Shown: in pieces, positions 18,282 through 25,290 of the stretch
Numbering within the stretch: position 1 is the first letter of the stretch
Layout of the letters: every line of letters begins with the position of its first letter
Assembly: GCA_027036935.1 (NCBI GenBank)
Contig: JALWCE010000154.1
Location: 1-41,149, forward strand
DNA: 41,149 bases
Direction of reading: 5' to 3'
Source of the DNA: Nitratiruptor sp.
GTDB taxonomy: Bacteria; Campylobacterota; Campylobacteria; Campylobacterales; Nitratiruptoraceae
Position numbers and translations under genes: made by a program
Notes under the pieces: model-generated
What the model was told of the DNA's origin: nothing
The model's database searches: none
Seen by the model: the letters and a program-made list of their open reading frames with translations, nothing else

Positions 18282-19414
18282 AGAAGAGTGTGGATCAACT
18301 CATCGAATTTGGCTACAGCCTTGCTCCAGCTAAAGTTTTGGCTCCGAGCCAACCCCTTTTTGGCCAAAATCAGACGCAGCGCCTCATCTTCATCCAGTCT
18401 GGTAAGAGCTCTTGTTATCTCGTCGCTATCCAAAGGATCGACCAGCATCCCGGCATCCCCCACTACTTCTGGAATCGAGGAGGCGTTGGAGGCAAGCACC
18501 GGCGTCCCACAGGCCATCGCCTCCAGCGGCGGCAACCCAAACCCCTCGTAGATCGATGGAAATACAAAAGCTTTGGCCCCTCCGTACAAGGCTATCAACT
18601 CCTCTTCGCTTACATAGCCCAAACGCCGCACATAGCCCGTATCTAGAGCTTTTTGTAATATTTTGTCAAAATGTTCACTCCGCCACCCTACTCCGCCTGC
18701 TAGTAGCAAGGGGGTAGGATGGGAAGTTTTGGCCAAATAGCCTAGATATGCCTCCAGTAAAGTCTTGAGATTTTTCCTTGGCTCCAGTGTCCCTACGAAT
18801 AAAAAATAGCCTCGATACTTTACGCCATACTTCTTGGCCGTGGCGGCAAACTCCTCTTTAGAGACAGGATGAAATTTTTCCTCCACGCCGTTATAGATCA
18901 CTTCGATCTTTTGAGGCTCGCATAGACCCAGATCCACCAGCTCCTTTTTTGTAAACTCCGATATCGTGACGATCTTGGCACTCTTTTGTATACTTCGTGG
19001 CAAAAATCTCTCGAAATACTCCACCCGCTCTTTAGGATGGTACTCCTTGAAGCGAATGTGCGAGAGATCGTGAACGAAAGTGATAGTAGGGATATCAAAA
19101 GGGGTGGGAAAGGAGATGTAGTTTGGCTGGATGAAGATATCTGGTCGCTCTTTGGCCAAAGTGTAGTTAAAGATGGCAGTTTTTAACGAATGGGTCACAA
19201 GATAGGGTCTTGGAAGATACTTTTTGGCCAAATTGACAGCTTTTTCATACTCTCCAAGAGGTCTTTGGCGAAGTGTAGAGCCATAAAACCAAGCATAGTA
19301 AAAGAGTATGTTTTGATGGAGTTTTTGCAGTCCTTTGGCATATTGATAGGTAACGTATCCTACTCCACTGAGGTCTTTGAGCAAAGGAGTGGTATCTATC
19401 AAGATTTTTGGCAT
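18278..19414 (-). CDS. Glycosyltransferase, family 4-like (GT-B)
   Basis: Cytoplasmic sugar transferase of about 378 residues. The N-terminal half has [20 protein letters not shown] (acceptor-side Rossmann domain). The C-terminal half has [20 protein letters not shown] and [21 protein letters not shown], the E-x7-E motif of retaining GT-B enzymes, then [18 protein letters not shown]. The longer reading frame upstream lacks similarity, so the ATG at 19414 ([12 protein letters not shown]) is chosen, with GGATAC nearby. It overlaps the preceding small membrane-protein gene by 16 bases. The donor sugar cannot be read from the sequence. Confidence 0.88.
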   Translation of the reverse strand: MPKILIDTTPLLKDLSGVGYVTYQYAKGLQKLHQNILFYYAWFYGSTLRQRPLGEYEKAVNLAKKYLPRPYLVTHSLKTAIFNYTLAKERPDIFIQPNYISFPTPFDIPTITFVHDLSHIRFKEYHPKERVEYFERFLPRSIQKSAKIVTISEFTKKELVDLGLCEPQKIEVIYNGVEEKFHPVSKEEFAATAKKYGVKYRGYFLFVGTLEPRKNLKTLLEAYLGYLAKTSHPTPLLLAGGVGWRSEHFDKILQKALDTGYVRRLGYVSEEELIALYGGAKAFVFPSIYEGFGLPPLEAMACGTPVLASNASSIPEVVGDAGMLVDPLDSDEITRALTRLDEDEALRLILAKKGLARSQNFSWSKAVAKFDELIHTLL

Positions 19415-19743
19415 GAAGTATCCATCGTTGTGGTGATTGTTTGATTGTATTGTAACATATTGGAAGATTTTTGATGGAGGTGTGGAAATTTGCGCACCAC
19501 ATCTTTGGGATCGATATTTTGCCCCAAATCTACCGCGTAAAAAAGCCCCCACATCCCATAGATGATCGAAAGAATCACGGCAAGCAGCTCAATAGCCGTA
19601 CCTGTGATACCATTCAAGGCCCCCAGAGCGATCTCGATCAAAAAGATTGCTACGCCGATGGCTTCGAGTATGGACAAAATCATCACAATGGCGATAGAGA
19701 CCACCGGCTTACCAAAAGTGGAGTTGGGCAAAAGCCCAATCAC
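19399..19743 (-). CDS. Small membrane protein of unknown function
   Basis: A 114-residue hypothetical protein that I do not recognise. Two long hydrophobic stretches (about residues 14-42 and 48-70) separated by a small-residue turn (LGALNGITGTA) suggest two or three membrane helices; the C-terminal 40 residues are polar and start DLGQNIDPKDVVRKFPHLHQK. The only good start is GTG at 19743, one base after the porin stop, so initiation would depend on termination of porin translation. Its 3' end overlaps the glycosyltransferase start. The reading frame is open and hydrophobicity is patterned, but coding status rests on that alone. Confidence 0.55.
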   Translation of the reverse strand: MIGLLPNSTFGKPVVSIAIVMILSILEAIGVAIFLIEIALGALNGITGTAIELLAVILSIIYGMWGLFYAVDLGQNIDPKDVVRKFPHLHQKSSNMLQYNQTITTTMDTSCQKS

Positions 19744-19744
19744 T

Positions 19745-20920
19745 CTACCAGTGCACTTCGGTAGTGAGAAGATAATCGATTTTATCGTTGTTTTTGTTGG
19801 GGATGTCGTCGCTGTATTTGTCTATATTGGCGATGAATTTGACATTTTTATTGTATGTATAGGCGACCCCTGCGATGAGGTTTTTCTTGGTATAGTCACT
19901 AGCCGCCGCTGGGGTAACTTTCCAATGATCATATCTAGCAAGGAGGCTCCATTGGGGTATCGGACGAACTTCGCCATTGAGGCTCCATCCATGCCCGTCG
20001 TGCGGACCCCCGTTGTTGTCGTCTCTCATCCAGTGGCCTGCTATGAGAAAAAGAGGCTGATTGTATACCGCATGCAAGCCGGTCATCGTATCTTTGTTGG
20101 TGCCATTGTCGGTACCGGTAAGGAGTCTGCCGTAAAAGGAGAGGTTGAGCCACTCATCACTCGTAGCGTGGAGATGTTTGTTGCCGTTGCCTAGTGCGTG
20201 ATAGGTCAAACGCCACTCGAAGCTCTGCCCAGACCCGCTCTTTTTGCTATGATAGCCGCCATTGTTGAAGAGCCCCATCTCACTGCTAAAGTATGGCCTT
20301 TTGGTTTTGAAATTGACTCCAGGAGCCGCTGAATTGATCACATGAGCCGCATTATGGGTCTCTACAAAAGTTTCGGAGATACTGCGATAAAGCCATCCAT
20401 GGTGCTCGGCATAATCGATCCAAGGTCTATGCACTTGGCCAAACTCCACTCCCGTATAGGGCAAAACATTGCTTAAATACAAATAGGCGTATTTGAGGCG
20501 ATAGACCCAGTCCCCAGAAGCGTTTTGATGCGTATCCATCGTTACTCTAGCATAATCTTTATCGTTCCAGTAAGCTTTGACCTGAAAATAGTTTCTTCGT
20601 GTCTCAAATCGGCTCACATCCGATTTGGCTTGATCATCGTAGTGTGTATAGCGATAGCCTAGATAGTGGGTGCCGTTGATTTTGAGCTTTGGCACTTTTG
20701 AAAAAATTCTCGTACTACCCAGCTCTTTGCTCATCTTTTTTTGGATATCTTTTGTGGTAGTCACTACCTCATCTTTACTGATAAACTCTCCTAGCTTTAC
20801 CCGATTGGGTCCGGGTTTGGTGTACAAAGCTCCTGTATTGGTATCTTGATAAAGTACCACCGTTGTAGCAAACATGTTGGTAGCTAGTAGTGCCGCAAGA
20901 GAGAGTGCGATTTTTTTCAT
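19745..20920 (-). CDS. Outer-membrane porin
   Basis: Predicted outer-membrane beta barrel of 391 residues. The signal peptide MKKIALSLAALLATNMFA is followed by alternating hydrophobic and aromatic strands such as GTHYLGYRYTHYDDQ, RNYFQVKAYWND and YARVTMDTHQN. YKYSDD-like strands near the end lead to a terminal Trp, the aromatic C-terminus expected for BAM-dependent barrels. An early lysine/threonine-rich segment (22-70) may be a periplasmic helix. The pattern resembles epsilonproteobacterial porins annotated as Opr-type. AAAGGAAAGG precedes the ATG. The leader region upstream holds omega-RNA-like copy 1 on the other strand. Confidence 0.78.
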   Translation of the reverse strand: MKKIALSLAALLATNMFATTVVLYQDTNTGALYTKPGPNRVKLGEFISKDEVVTTTKDIQKKMSKELGSTRIFSKVPKLKINGTHYLGYRYTHYDDQAKSDVSRFETRRNYFQVKAYWNDKDYARVTMDTHQNASGDWVYRLKYAYLYLSNVLPYTGVEFGQVHRPWIDYAEHHGWLYRSISETFVETHNAAHVINSAAPGVNFKTKRPYFSSEMGLFNNGGYHSKKSGSGQSFEWRLTYHALGNGNKHLHATSDEWLNLSFYGRLLTGTDNGTNKDTMTGLHAVYNQPLFLIAGHWMRDDNNGGPHDGHGWSLNGEVRPIPQWSLLARYDHWKVTPAAASDYTKKNLIAGVAYTYNKNVKFIANIDKYSDDIPNKNNDKIDYLLTTEVHW

Positions 20921-20959
20921 AACCTTTCCTTTAAATTTTTTCTAAAGTCAGGAATATCA

Positions 20960-21077
20960 GGGCATCGACTCTTGGCATAGGGGAAGTAAGACCCGACCAT
21001 TGTTTGTTTAGAGCAATGGTCGGGCATCCCTGCTTAAAGCCAAAATCCCCCATATTTATGCGTGGGGAGTATGTGAG
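20960..21077 (+). mobile_element. IS200/IS605-like right end / omega-RNA-like element, copy 1 (degenerate)
   Basis: This non-coding block shares with 24332-24428 the opening GGGCATCGACTCTTGGCATA, then AGGGGAAG, AGACCCG, GCATCCC, CTTAAAGCC, AATCCCCC, TTTATGCGTGGG and AGTATGT in the same order. It carries its own 11-pair hairpin (CCCGACCATTG 20992-21002, CAATGGTCGGG 21014-21024) where copy 2 has only a short palindrome. The 3' hairpin is weakened (CATAT against ATGCG) and the final tetranucleotide is TGAG where copy 2 has TCAA, so it looks decayed as a transposon end. It fills the gap between the tkt stop and the porin start. On the minus strand its hairpin followed by TCTTACTT could terminate tkt. 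Confidence 0.55.
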
Positions 21078-21081
21078 GCCC

Positions 21082-23025
21082 TCAACCCAAAAGCTCTTGT
21101 GCTTTTTGGACTACATTTTGGACGCTAAATCCATACTCTTTAAAAAGTACGTCCGCAGGGCCGCTGGCACCAAAGCGATTTTCCATGCTGATCGTCGCGT
21201 CGGCAAAACGATAGAGCTCCAATCCTGCAGCCGCTTCTATGGCAAGAACTTTAGTTGCAGGATCGATAACCTCTTGGATGTACTCTAGATCTTGCTCCAA
21301 AAAAAGCTCCATACACGGCATACTTACCACATTGGCGTTGATCCCTTTTTCTTCCAAGTGACATCCCGCTTGAAGCGCCAACATCACCTCGCTTCCACTT
21401 GCTAAGAGCGTAAGTACCGCGTTCTCCCTTTTTTTGATGATATAAGCTCCTCTGCTAGGCTCTCCAAAATCTCGCTTGGGCTTGAGGGTTTTGAGCTTTT
21501 GGCGTGAGAGTACAAAACCGCTTGGGCGATCGAGCCTAATCGCTATTTTCCAGCACTCCACGTTCTCCGTCGCATCGGCCGGTCGAAATGTATAAAAATT
21601 TGGAAGTGCCCTAAAGGTCGTGAGCTGCTCTACTGGTTGATGAGTAGGACCATCTTCACCGACTCCTATGCTGTCATGGGTCCATATGAAGTAGTTTTTG
21701 AGGCTTGAAAGAGCCGCTATTCGCACAGCCGCTTTTTGATAGTCGCTAAAGACAAAAAATGTAGCGTTGAATGGAATGAGCAGTCCATAGGCCGCCATCC
21801 CATTAGCGATCGCTCCCATAGCGTGCTCTCGTACGCCAAAATGGATATTTTTTCCTTGAGGGAACTCTCCCATTCCTTGTAGATAGGTCTTGTTGGATGG
21901 AGCCAAATCGGCGCTTCCGCCCAAAAATCCCGGCAAGGCTTTGGCGATAGCATTGAGGATTTTGCCGTTGCTCTCTCTCGTAGCGATCATACTGCCGGGC
22001 TCAAACTGGGGCCACTCGATCGCATCATAATCTGGATGCTGCAGTTTTTCTAGCAGTTCCGTCTGCTCTTTGTATGGAGATTCGATGATAAGCTTTTTCC
22101 ATTCTCTTTCTGCCAACTCTCCTTTTTCGACGGCACACCGAAAGCGTACCAATACATCTTCTGGTACATAAAAGTGTTTATCCGGCGGGAAGCCCGCTTT
22201 TTCTTTGGCGCATCTAATATCATCCTCTCCTAGTGGTGCCCCGTGGGCGTGTGGATCTCCTTCATACTTGCAACTTCCTTTGGCTATAACGGTATTGGCT
22301 TTGATGAGTACCGGTTTGCTCCGCTTTTTGGCCCATGTCAAAGCTGCATCTATCTGATCGTAATCATGCCCGTCAATCTCGATCACATCCCAGTTTTGTG
22401 CCCGAAAACGCTCCATCACATCTTCGTTCCATGCTAAAGAGGTATCCCCCTCGATAGTAATGTGATTGCTATCGTAAATAAGGATAAGATTATCAAGCTC
22501 ATACCGGCCCGCCAGTGCTCCAGCTTCGTAACTGATCCCCTCTTCCAAATCCCCATCGCCACAGAGACAATAAACCTTGTGGTCGATGATTTTGGTTGTT
22601 TCTGTGTTGAGTAAATGGCCAAGATATTTACTTGCCATCGCCATACCCACAGCATTGGCTATCCCTTGTCCTAAAGGTCCAGTAGTGATCTCCACTCCCG
22701 GAGTGTGTCCATACTCTGGATGGCCAGGCGTTTTGGAGCCATACTGACGGAACTCTTTGAGATCCTCCAGAGTCAAGTCATATCCCCATAAATACAAAAG
22801 CGAATAGATCAATCCCGTAGCATGCCCACCACTAAAGACCAAGCGATCTCGATTGAGCCATTTGGGATTTTTGGGATTGTGCCTAAGATGTTTGGAGAGC
22901 ACCACCGCCACATCAGCCAATCCCAAAACCACACCCGGATGGCCGCTATTGGCTTTTTGGATCATATCTAGACCCAAAAATCGGATGGTATCAGCCATCT
23001 TTTTGAGCATCTTCTTCTCTTGCAT
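21082..23025 (-). CDS. tkt: Transketolase
   Basis: Thiamine-diphosphate enzyme moving two-carbon units between sugar phosphates in the pentose phosphate pathway. Visible hallmarks are DMIQKANSGHPGVVLGLADV, GPLGQGIANAVGMAMA, CLCGDGDLEEGISYEAGALAG with the GDG metal-diphosphate motif, HFGVREHAMGAIANG and HDSIGVGEDGPTHQPVEQL. The ATG at 23025 (MQEKKMLKKMADT) with AAAGGAG upstream is chosen over a longer frame without similarity, giving 647 residues. It overlaps ispA by 35 bases and is the last gene of ybaB-ispA-tkt. Confidence 0.96.
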   Translation of the reverse strand: MQEKKMLKKMADTIRFLGLDMIQKANSGHPGVVLGLADVAVVLSKHLRHNPKNPKWLNRDRLVFSGGHATGLIYSLLYLWGYDLTLEDLKEFRQYGSKTPGHPEYGHTPGVEITTGPLGQGIANAVGMAMASKYLGHLLNTETTKIIDHKVYCLCGDGDLEEGISYEAGALAGRYELDNLILIYDSNHITIEGDTSLAWNEDVMERFRAQNWDVIEIDGHDYDQIDAALTWAKKRSKPVLIKANTVIAKGSCKYEGDPHAHGAPLGEDDIRCAKEKAGFPPDKHFYVPEDVLVRFRCAVEKGELAEREWKKLIIESPYKEQTELLEKLQHPDYDAIEWPQFEPGSMIATRESNGKILNAIAKALPGFLGGSADLAPSNKTYLQGMGEFPQGKNIHFGVREHAMGAIANGMAAYGLLIPFNATFFVFSDYQKAAVRIAALSSLKNYFIWTHDSIGVGEDGPTHQPVEQLTTFRALPNFYTFRPADATENVECWKIAIRLDRPSGFVLSRQKLKTLKPKRDFGEPSRGAYIIKKRENAVLTLLASGSEVMLALQAGCHLEEKGINANVVSMPCMELFLEQDLEYIQEVIDPATKVLAIEAAAGLELYRFADATISMENRFGASGPADVLFKEYGFSVQNVVQKAQELLG

Positions 23026-23899
23026 TACTCTCCTTTGTGAAATGTTGATGTCGATAAAGGTAATTTTGTAGCGCCTCTTGCAAACTTTTTTGTATCCTCG
23101 GTTCAAAAAATGCAAGCTCTTCTTCTAAATTTTTGGCTAATTCTTGCGCTTTTGCATAAGCTCCATCCAAACCCAAAAGATTGACAAAAGAGTTTTTATA
23201 CTCATCTTTTTGCGTACTTTTGCCCGCCTCTTCTTGCGTGCATACCGCATCGATGATGTCATCTTGAATCTGAAAAAGCAGGCCAAGGCCCAAACCAAAA
23301 TCATAAAGTCTTTGGAGTATCATCTCCTCCAACCCTACAATCACTCCGCCCATCTGCAAAGAAGCAGCAATGAGCTTTGCTGTCTTGTTGCGATGCAAAA
23401 TAGTAAGCTGTTTGAGCGTAAGAGGATGGTTCTCAAAATGACAATCAAGGATCTGGCCATGCACCATTCCCTCTACTCCACCATTTTTGGCCAAAATAGT
23501 TGTAAGTCCATTTTTTATATCAGAGCTCAAAGGAGCACTACCAATAAGATAAAAAGCATGCGTATTAAGAGCATCGCCCACCAAGACGGCGGTTACTTCA
23601 TCATAACGGGTATGAAGTGTAGGCTTGCCCCTGCGAAGAGCTGCATCATCCATTACTGGAAGATCGTCGTGAATGAGGGAGTAAGTGTGAAATATCTCCA
23701 CTGCCAAAGCTATGGGCATAGAAGAGGGGAGAAGCAACGGATCGACAGCGTGGACTATGCTCAGCAGCAAAAGGGGACGAAAACGTTTTCCACCTGCTTG
23801 CAGCATTGCGTTTAAAGCTTCTTGATAGTGAGGATGAAAGCTATCGATTTGGATAGGGTGGGTGCGTAAATACTCCTCAAAGTGTTCGAGCAGATCCAT
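22991..23899 (-). CDS. ispA: Polyprenyl synthetase (farnesyl/geranylgeranyl diphosphate synthase type)
   Basis: Head-to-tail condensation of isopentenyl diphosphate onto allylic diphosphates. The first aspartate-rich motif is DDLPVMDD at residues 78-85 (the DDxxxxD spacing of bacterial short-chain enzymes) and the second DDIID at 213-217; GGKRFRP and HTYSLIHDD are also family features. At about 302 residues it fits IspA; the exact product length cannot be fixed here. The ATG at 23899 overlaps the ybaB stop as TGATG, and the 3' end runs 35 bases into tkt. The C-terminus is charged and variable. Confidence 0.9.
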   Translation of the reverse strand: MDLLEHFEEYLRTHPIQIDSFHPHYQEALNAMLQAGGKRFRPLLLLSIVHAVDPLLLPSSMPIALAVEIFHTYSLIHDDLPVMDDAALRRGKPTLHTRYDEVTAVLVGDALNTHAFYLIGSAPLSSDIKNGLTTILAKNGGVEGMVHGQILDCHFENHPLTLKQLTILHRNKTAKLIAASLQMGGVIVGLEEMILQRLYDFGLGLGLLFQIQDDIIDAVCTQEEAGKSTQKDEYKNSFVNLLGLDGAYAKAQELAKNLEEELAFFEPRIQKSLQEALQNYLYRHQHFTKESNAREEDAQKDG

Positions 23900-24204
23900 C
23901 ACTCTTTTCCAAACATAGACGGATCAAAAAGATTCATCGCATTTTTTTGTCGATTTTCCTCCACCATTTTTAGTACGTCGTTGAGTGCACTCATAAGTAA
24001 AATCTGCAAGGATTCCTTATCCTCTAGCAAGGAATCGTCTATTTTGATATCGATAATCTCCCCCTTGCCGTTAGCGCTTACTTGCACCATACCTCCACCA
24101 CTTTTGGCGGTTAAAATTTGTCGCTCCTGCTCCTCTTGGAGTTTTTTTGCCTTTTCTTGCATTTGCTCAAAAAGCTTACCAATATCGCCCAACTTATCAA
24201 ACAT
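23899..24204 (-). CDS. YbaB/EbfC family nucleoid-associated protein
   Basis: Small DNA-binding protein of about 101 residues that forms tweezer-like dimers. The sequence has the family plan: an N-terminal amphipathic helix ([19 protein letters not shown]), two strands ([24 protein letters not shown]) and a C-terminal helix ([22 protein letters not shown]). GAGG lies about six bases before the ATG at 24204; the longer frame upstream contains non-homologous sequence from the intergenic region. It is the first gene of a run with ispA and tkt. The usual neighbours dnaX and recR are absent. Confidence 0.9.
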   Translation of the reverse strand: MFDKLGDIGKLFEQMQEKAKKLQEEQERQILTAKSGGGMVQVSANGKGEIIDIKIDDSLLEDKESLQILLMSALNDVLKMVEENRQKNAMNLFDPSMFGKE

Positions 24205-24270
24205 TTCCATCCTCAATTTACAAAATATCGCCGTAAAACCCCTTGATGTATCAATGGGGATATAAGGCGA

Positions 24271-24312
24271 CAAAAGAGTTGAGAGGGGATTTGTCCCCTC
24301 TCAACTCTTTTG
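24271..24312. terminator. Perfect 19-pair hairpin, probable terminator
   Basis: The left arm 24271-24289 (C plus AAAAGAGTTGAGAGGGGA) and right arm 24294-24312 are exact complements around a TTTG loop. Both flanks of the GC-rich core are A4/T4, so each strand ends in a T run and the hairpin can act in either direction. It sits downstream of panD and upstream of ybaB, both minus strand, where a terminator for the panD transcript is expected. A role as left-end hairpin of the IS605-like element that follows at 24332 is an alternative. Confidence 0.6.
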
Positions 24313-24331
24313 CTATAAAAATAGAGAGCCG

Positions 24332-24428
24332 GGGCATCGACTCTTGGCATAGGGGAAGAGACCCGCAATTGCAAGCATCCCCACTTAAAGCCGCAATCCC
24401 CCGCATTTATGCGTGGGAAGTATGTCAA
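24332..24428 (+). mobile_element. IS200/IS605-like right end / omega-RNA-like element, copy 2 (intact end)
   Basis: A 97-base plus-strand block that opens GGGCATCGACTCTTGGCATA and ends in an imperfect palindrome (CCC-C-CGCAT, TT loop, ATGCG-T-GGG at 24398-24417), then AAGTATGTCAA. A subterminal hairpin with an unpaired T followed by TCAA is the layout of IS608/IS605-type right ends. In TnpB systems this end is also the guide-RNA scaffold, with the guide read from the flanking DNA; here that flank starts AATATAGTACACTC at 24429. No TnpA, TnpB or IscB gene lies in the window, so this is a solo end, a MITE-like remnant or a stand-alone guide RNA. Homology is judged by memory of the family pattern only. 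Confidence 0.58.
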
Positions 24429-24468
24429 AATATAGTACACTCATACCCTACGAAATAGCTCCCAAGAG

Positions 24469-24834
24469 CTACATCGAGTGAAGAATCTCTTGGATATCGT
24501 TTTTTTCATCTACCAAAACGATAGTGGGCTCATACGATTGAAGCTCTAAAGGATCGTATTGGGCGTAAGCTACGATAATGATCTTGTCTCCAGGATGGAC
24601 TTTTCTCGCTGCCGCCCCGTTAAGGCAGATTTCTCGTTTGCCTTTCTCGCCTTTAATCACATAGGTTTGAAAACGCTCGCCGTTATTGATATTAAGAATA
24701 TCGACTTTTTGACCAACAACAAGTTTTGCTGCTTCCATAAGCTCTTCATCGATGGTAATGGAACCAACATAATTAAGATTGGCATCCGTTACCGTAGCTC
24801 GATGAATTTTGCTATAGAGCATTTCGATTTGCAT
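24469..24834 (-). CDS. panD: Aspartate 1-decarboxylase (pyruvoyl-dependent)
   Basis: Makes beta-alanine for pantothenate. The proenzyme self-cleaves between Gly24 and Ser25, visible in NYVGSITID, generating the pyruvoyl group. [50 protein letters not shown] and IIIVAYAQY are standard PanD segments. The 121 residues are normal. The start directly follows the ferredoxin gene stop without a gap, so it ends the nifU-to-panD run, ahead of a strong hairpin at 24271. Confidence 0.96.
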   Translation of the reverse strand: MQIEMLYSKIHRATVTDANLNYVGSITIDEELMEAAKLVVGQKVDILNINNGERFQTYVIKGEKGKREICLNGAAARKVHPGDKIIIVAYAQYDPLELQSYEPTIVLVDEKNDIQEILHSM

Positions 24835-25221
24835 TTACGCTCCACCTGCCATTTTGATTACATCTGCAATGCTAAGAGGCTCATCCCAATACTCTTTTGG
24901 TATCAGATACTCCTCCACCACTTTGCCGCCGATTATGTGCTCTTGTATAATTCTATCAATTTTTTCCTTGTTTAGTCCAACATACATATGATGACCCGGC
25001 TCCACAAGCATAACGGGGCCTAATTGACAGCGGTTAAGGCATCCAGTGCGCACCGGCTGAACTGCTGCGATAATCCCTTTTTCCATAAGTTTTTGTGCCA
25101 TATATTGAAAAAGCTGCTGGGTTTCGGGGTCATTGGCATTGACACAGCTTGGTTTTGGAAAGCCCGGAGGTGCGGACTGCTCACACTTAAAAAGATAAAA
25201 TGTAGGTTGTGGAATGCCCAT
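24835..25221 (-). CDS. [2Fe-2S] ferredoxin (thioredoxin-like fold)
   Basis: Soluble redox protein of 128 residues. Four cysteines at 13, 26, 61 and 65 (FKCEQSAPPGFPKPSC and TGCLNRCQLGPV) match thioredoxin-like [2Fe-2S] ferredoxins as found in NuoE-related and Shethna-type proteins. The segment MLVEPGHHMYVGLNKEKIDRIIQEHIIGG is a typical C-terminal part. The electron partner is not evident. Its position with a NifU-type scaffold gene two genes upstream hints at iron-sulfur metabolism, but panD and murE beside it do not. Confidence 0.85.
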   Translation of the reverse strand: MGIPQPTFYLFKCEQSAPPGFPKPSCVNANDPETQQLFQYMAQKLMEKGIIAAVQPVRTGCLNRCQLGPVMLVEPGHHMYVGLNKEKIDRIIQEHIIGGKVVEEYLIPKEYWDEPLSIADVIKMAGGA

Positions 25222-25290
25222 AATCGCTCCTTAAATCATACAAATTTTGTCTTAATTTTATCGATTATTTTTTAATTTTAGATCAAAAAA

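Noticed and set aside
19415-19552. 46-codon N-terminal extension of the glycosyltransferase
   Set aside because: The extension has no similarity to glycosyltransferases and runs through the preceding gene; the family motif starts at the ATG at 19414.
19562-20194. 210-codon plus-strand open frame antisense to the porin
   Set aside because: Rich in isoleucine, valine and threonine by codon mirroring; it spans the porin 3' end and the small membrane gene, lacks a ribosome site, and the porin has a signal peptide and barrel pattern.
23026-23115. 30-codon N-terminal extension of transketolase
   Set aside because: Overlaps ispA in another frame, has no ribosome site, whereas the ATG at 23025 has AAAGGAG and fits family length.
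23144-23815. 223-codon plus-strand open frame inside ispA
   Set aside because: Fully antisense to ispA, which shows both aspartate-rich motifs; the translation has no family features.
20941-24440. CRISPR array or IscB-type (HEARO) RNA for the repeated blocks
   Set aside because: Only two copies, 3.3 kb apart with a variable middle, not regular short repeats. The conserved hairpin and TCAA lie at the 3' end, as in TnpB-type ends, whereas IscB guides are at the 5' end.
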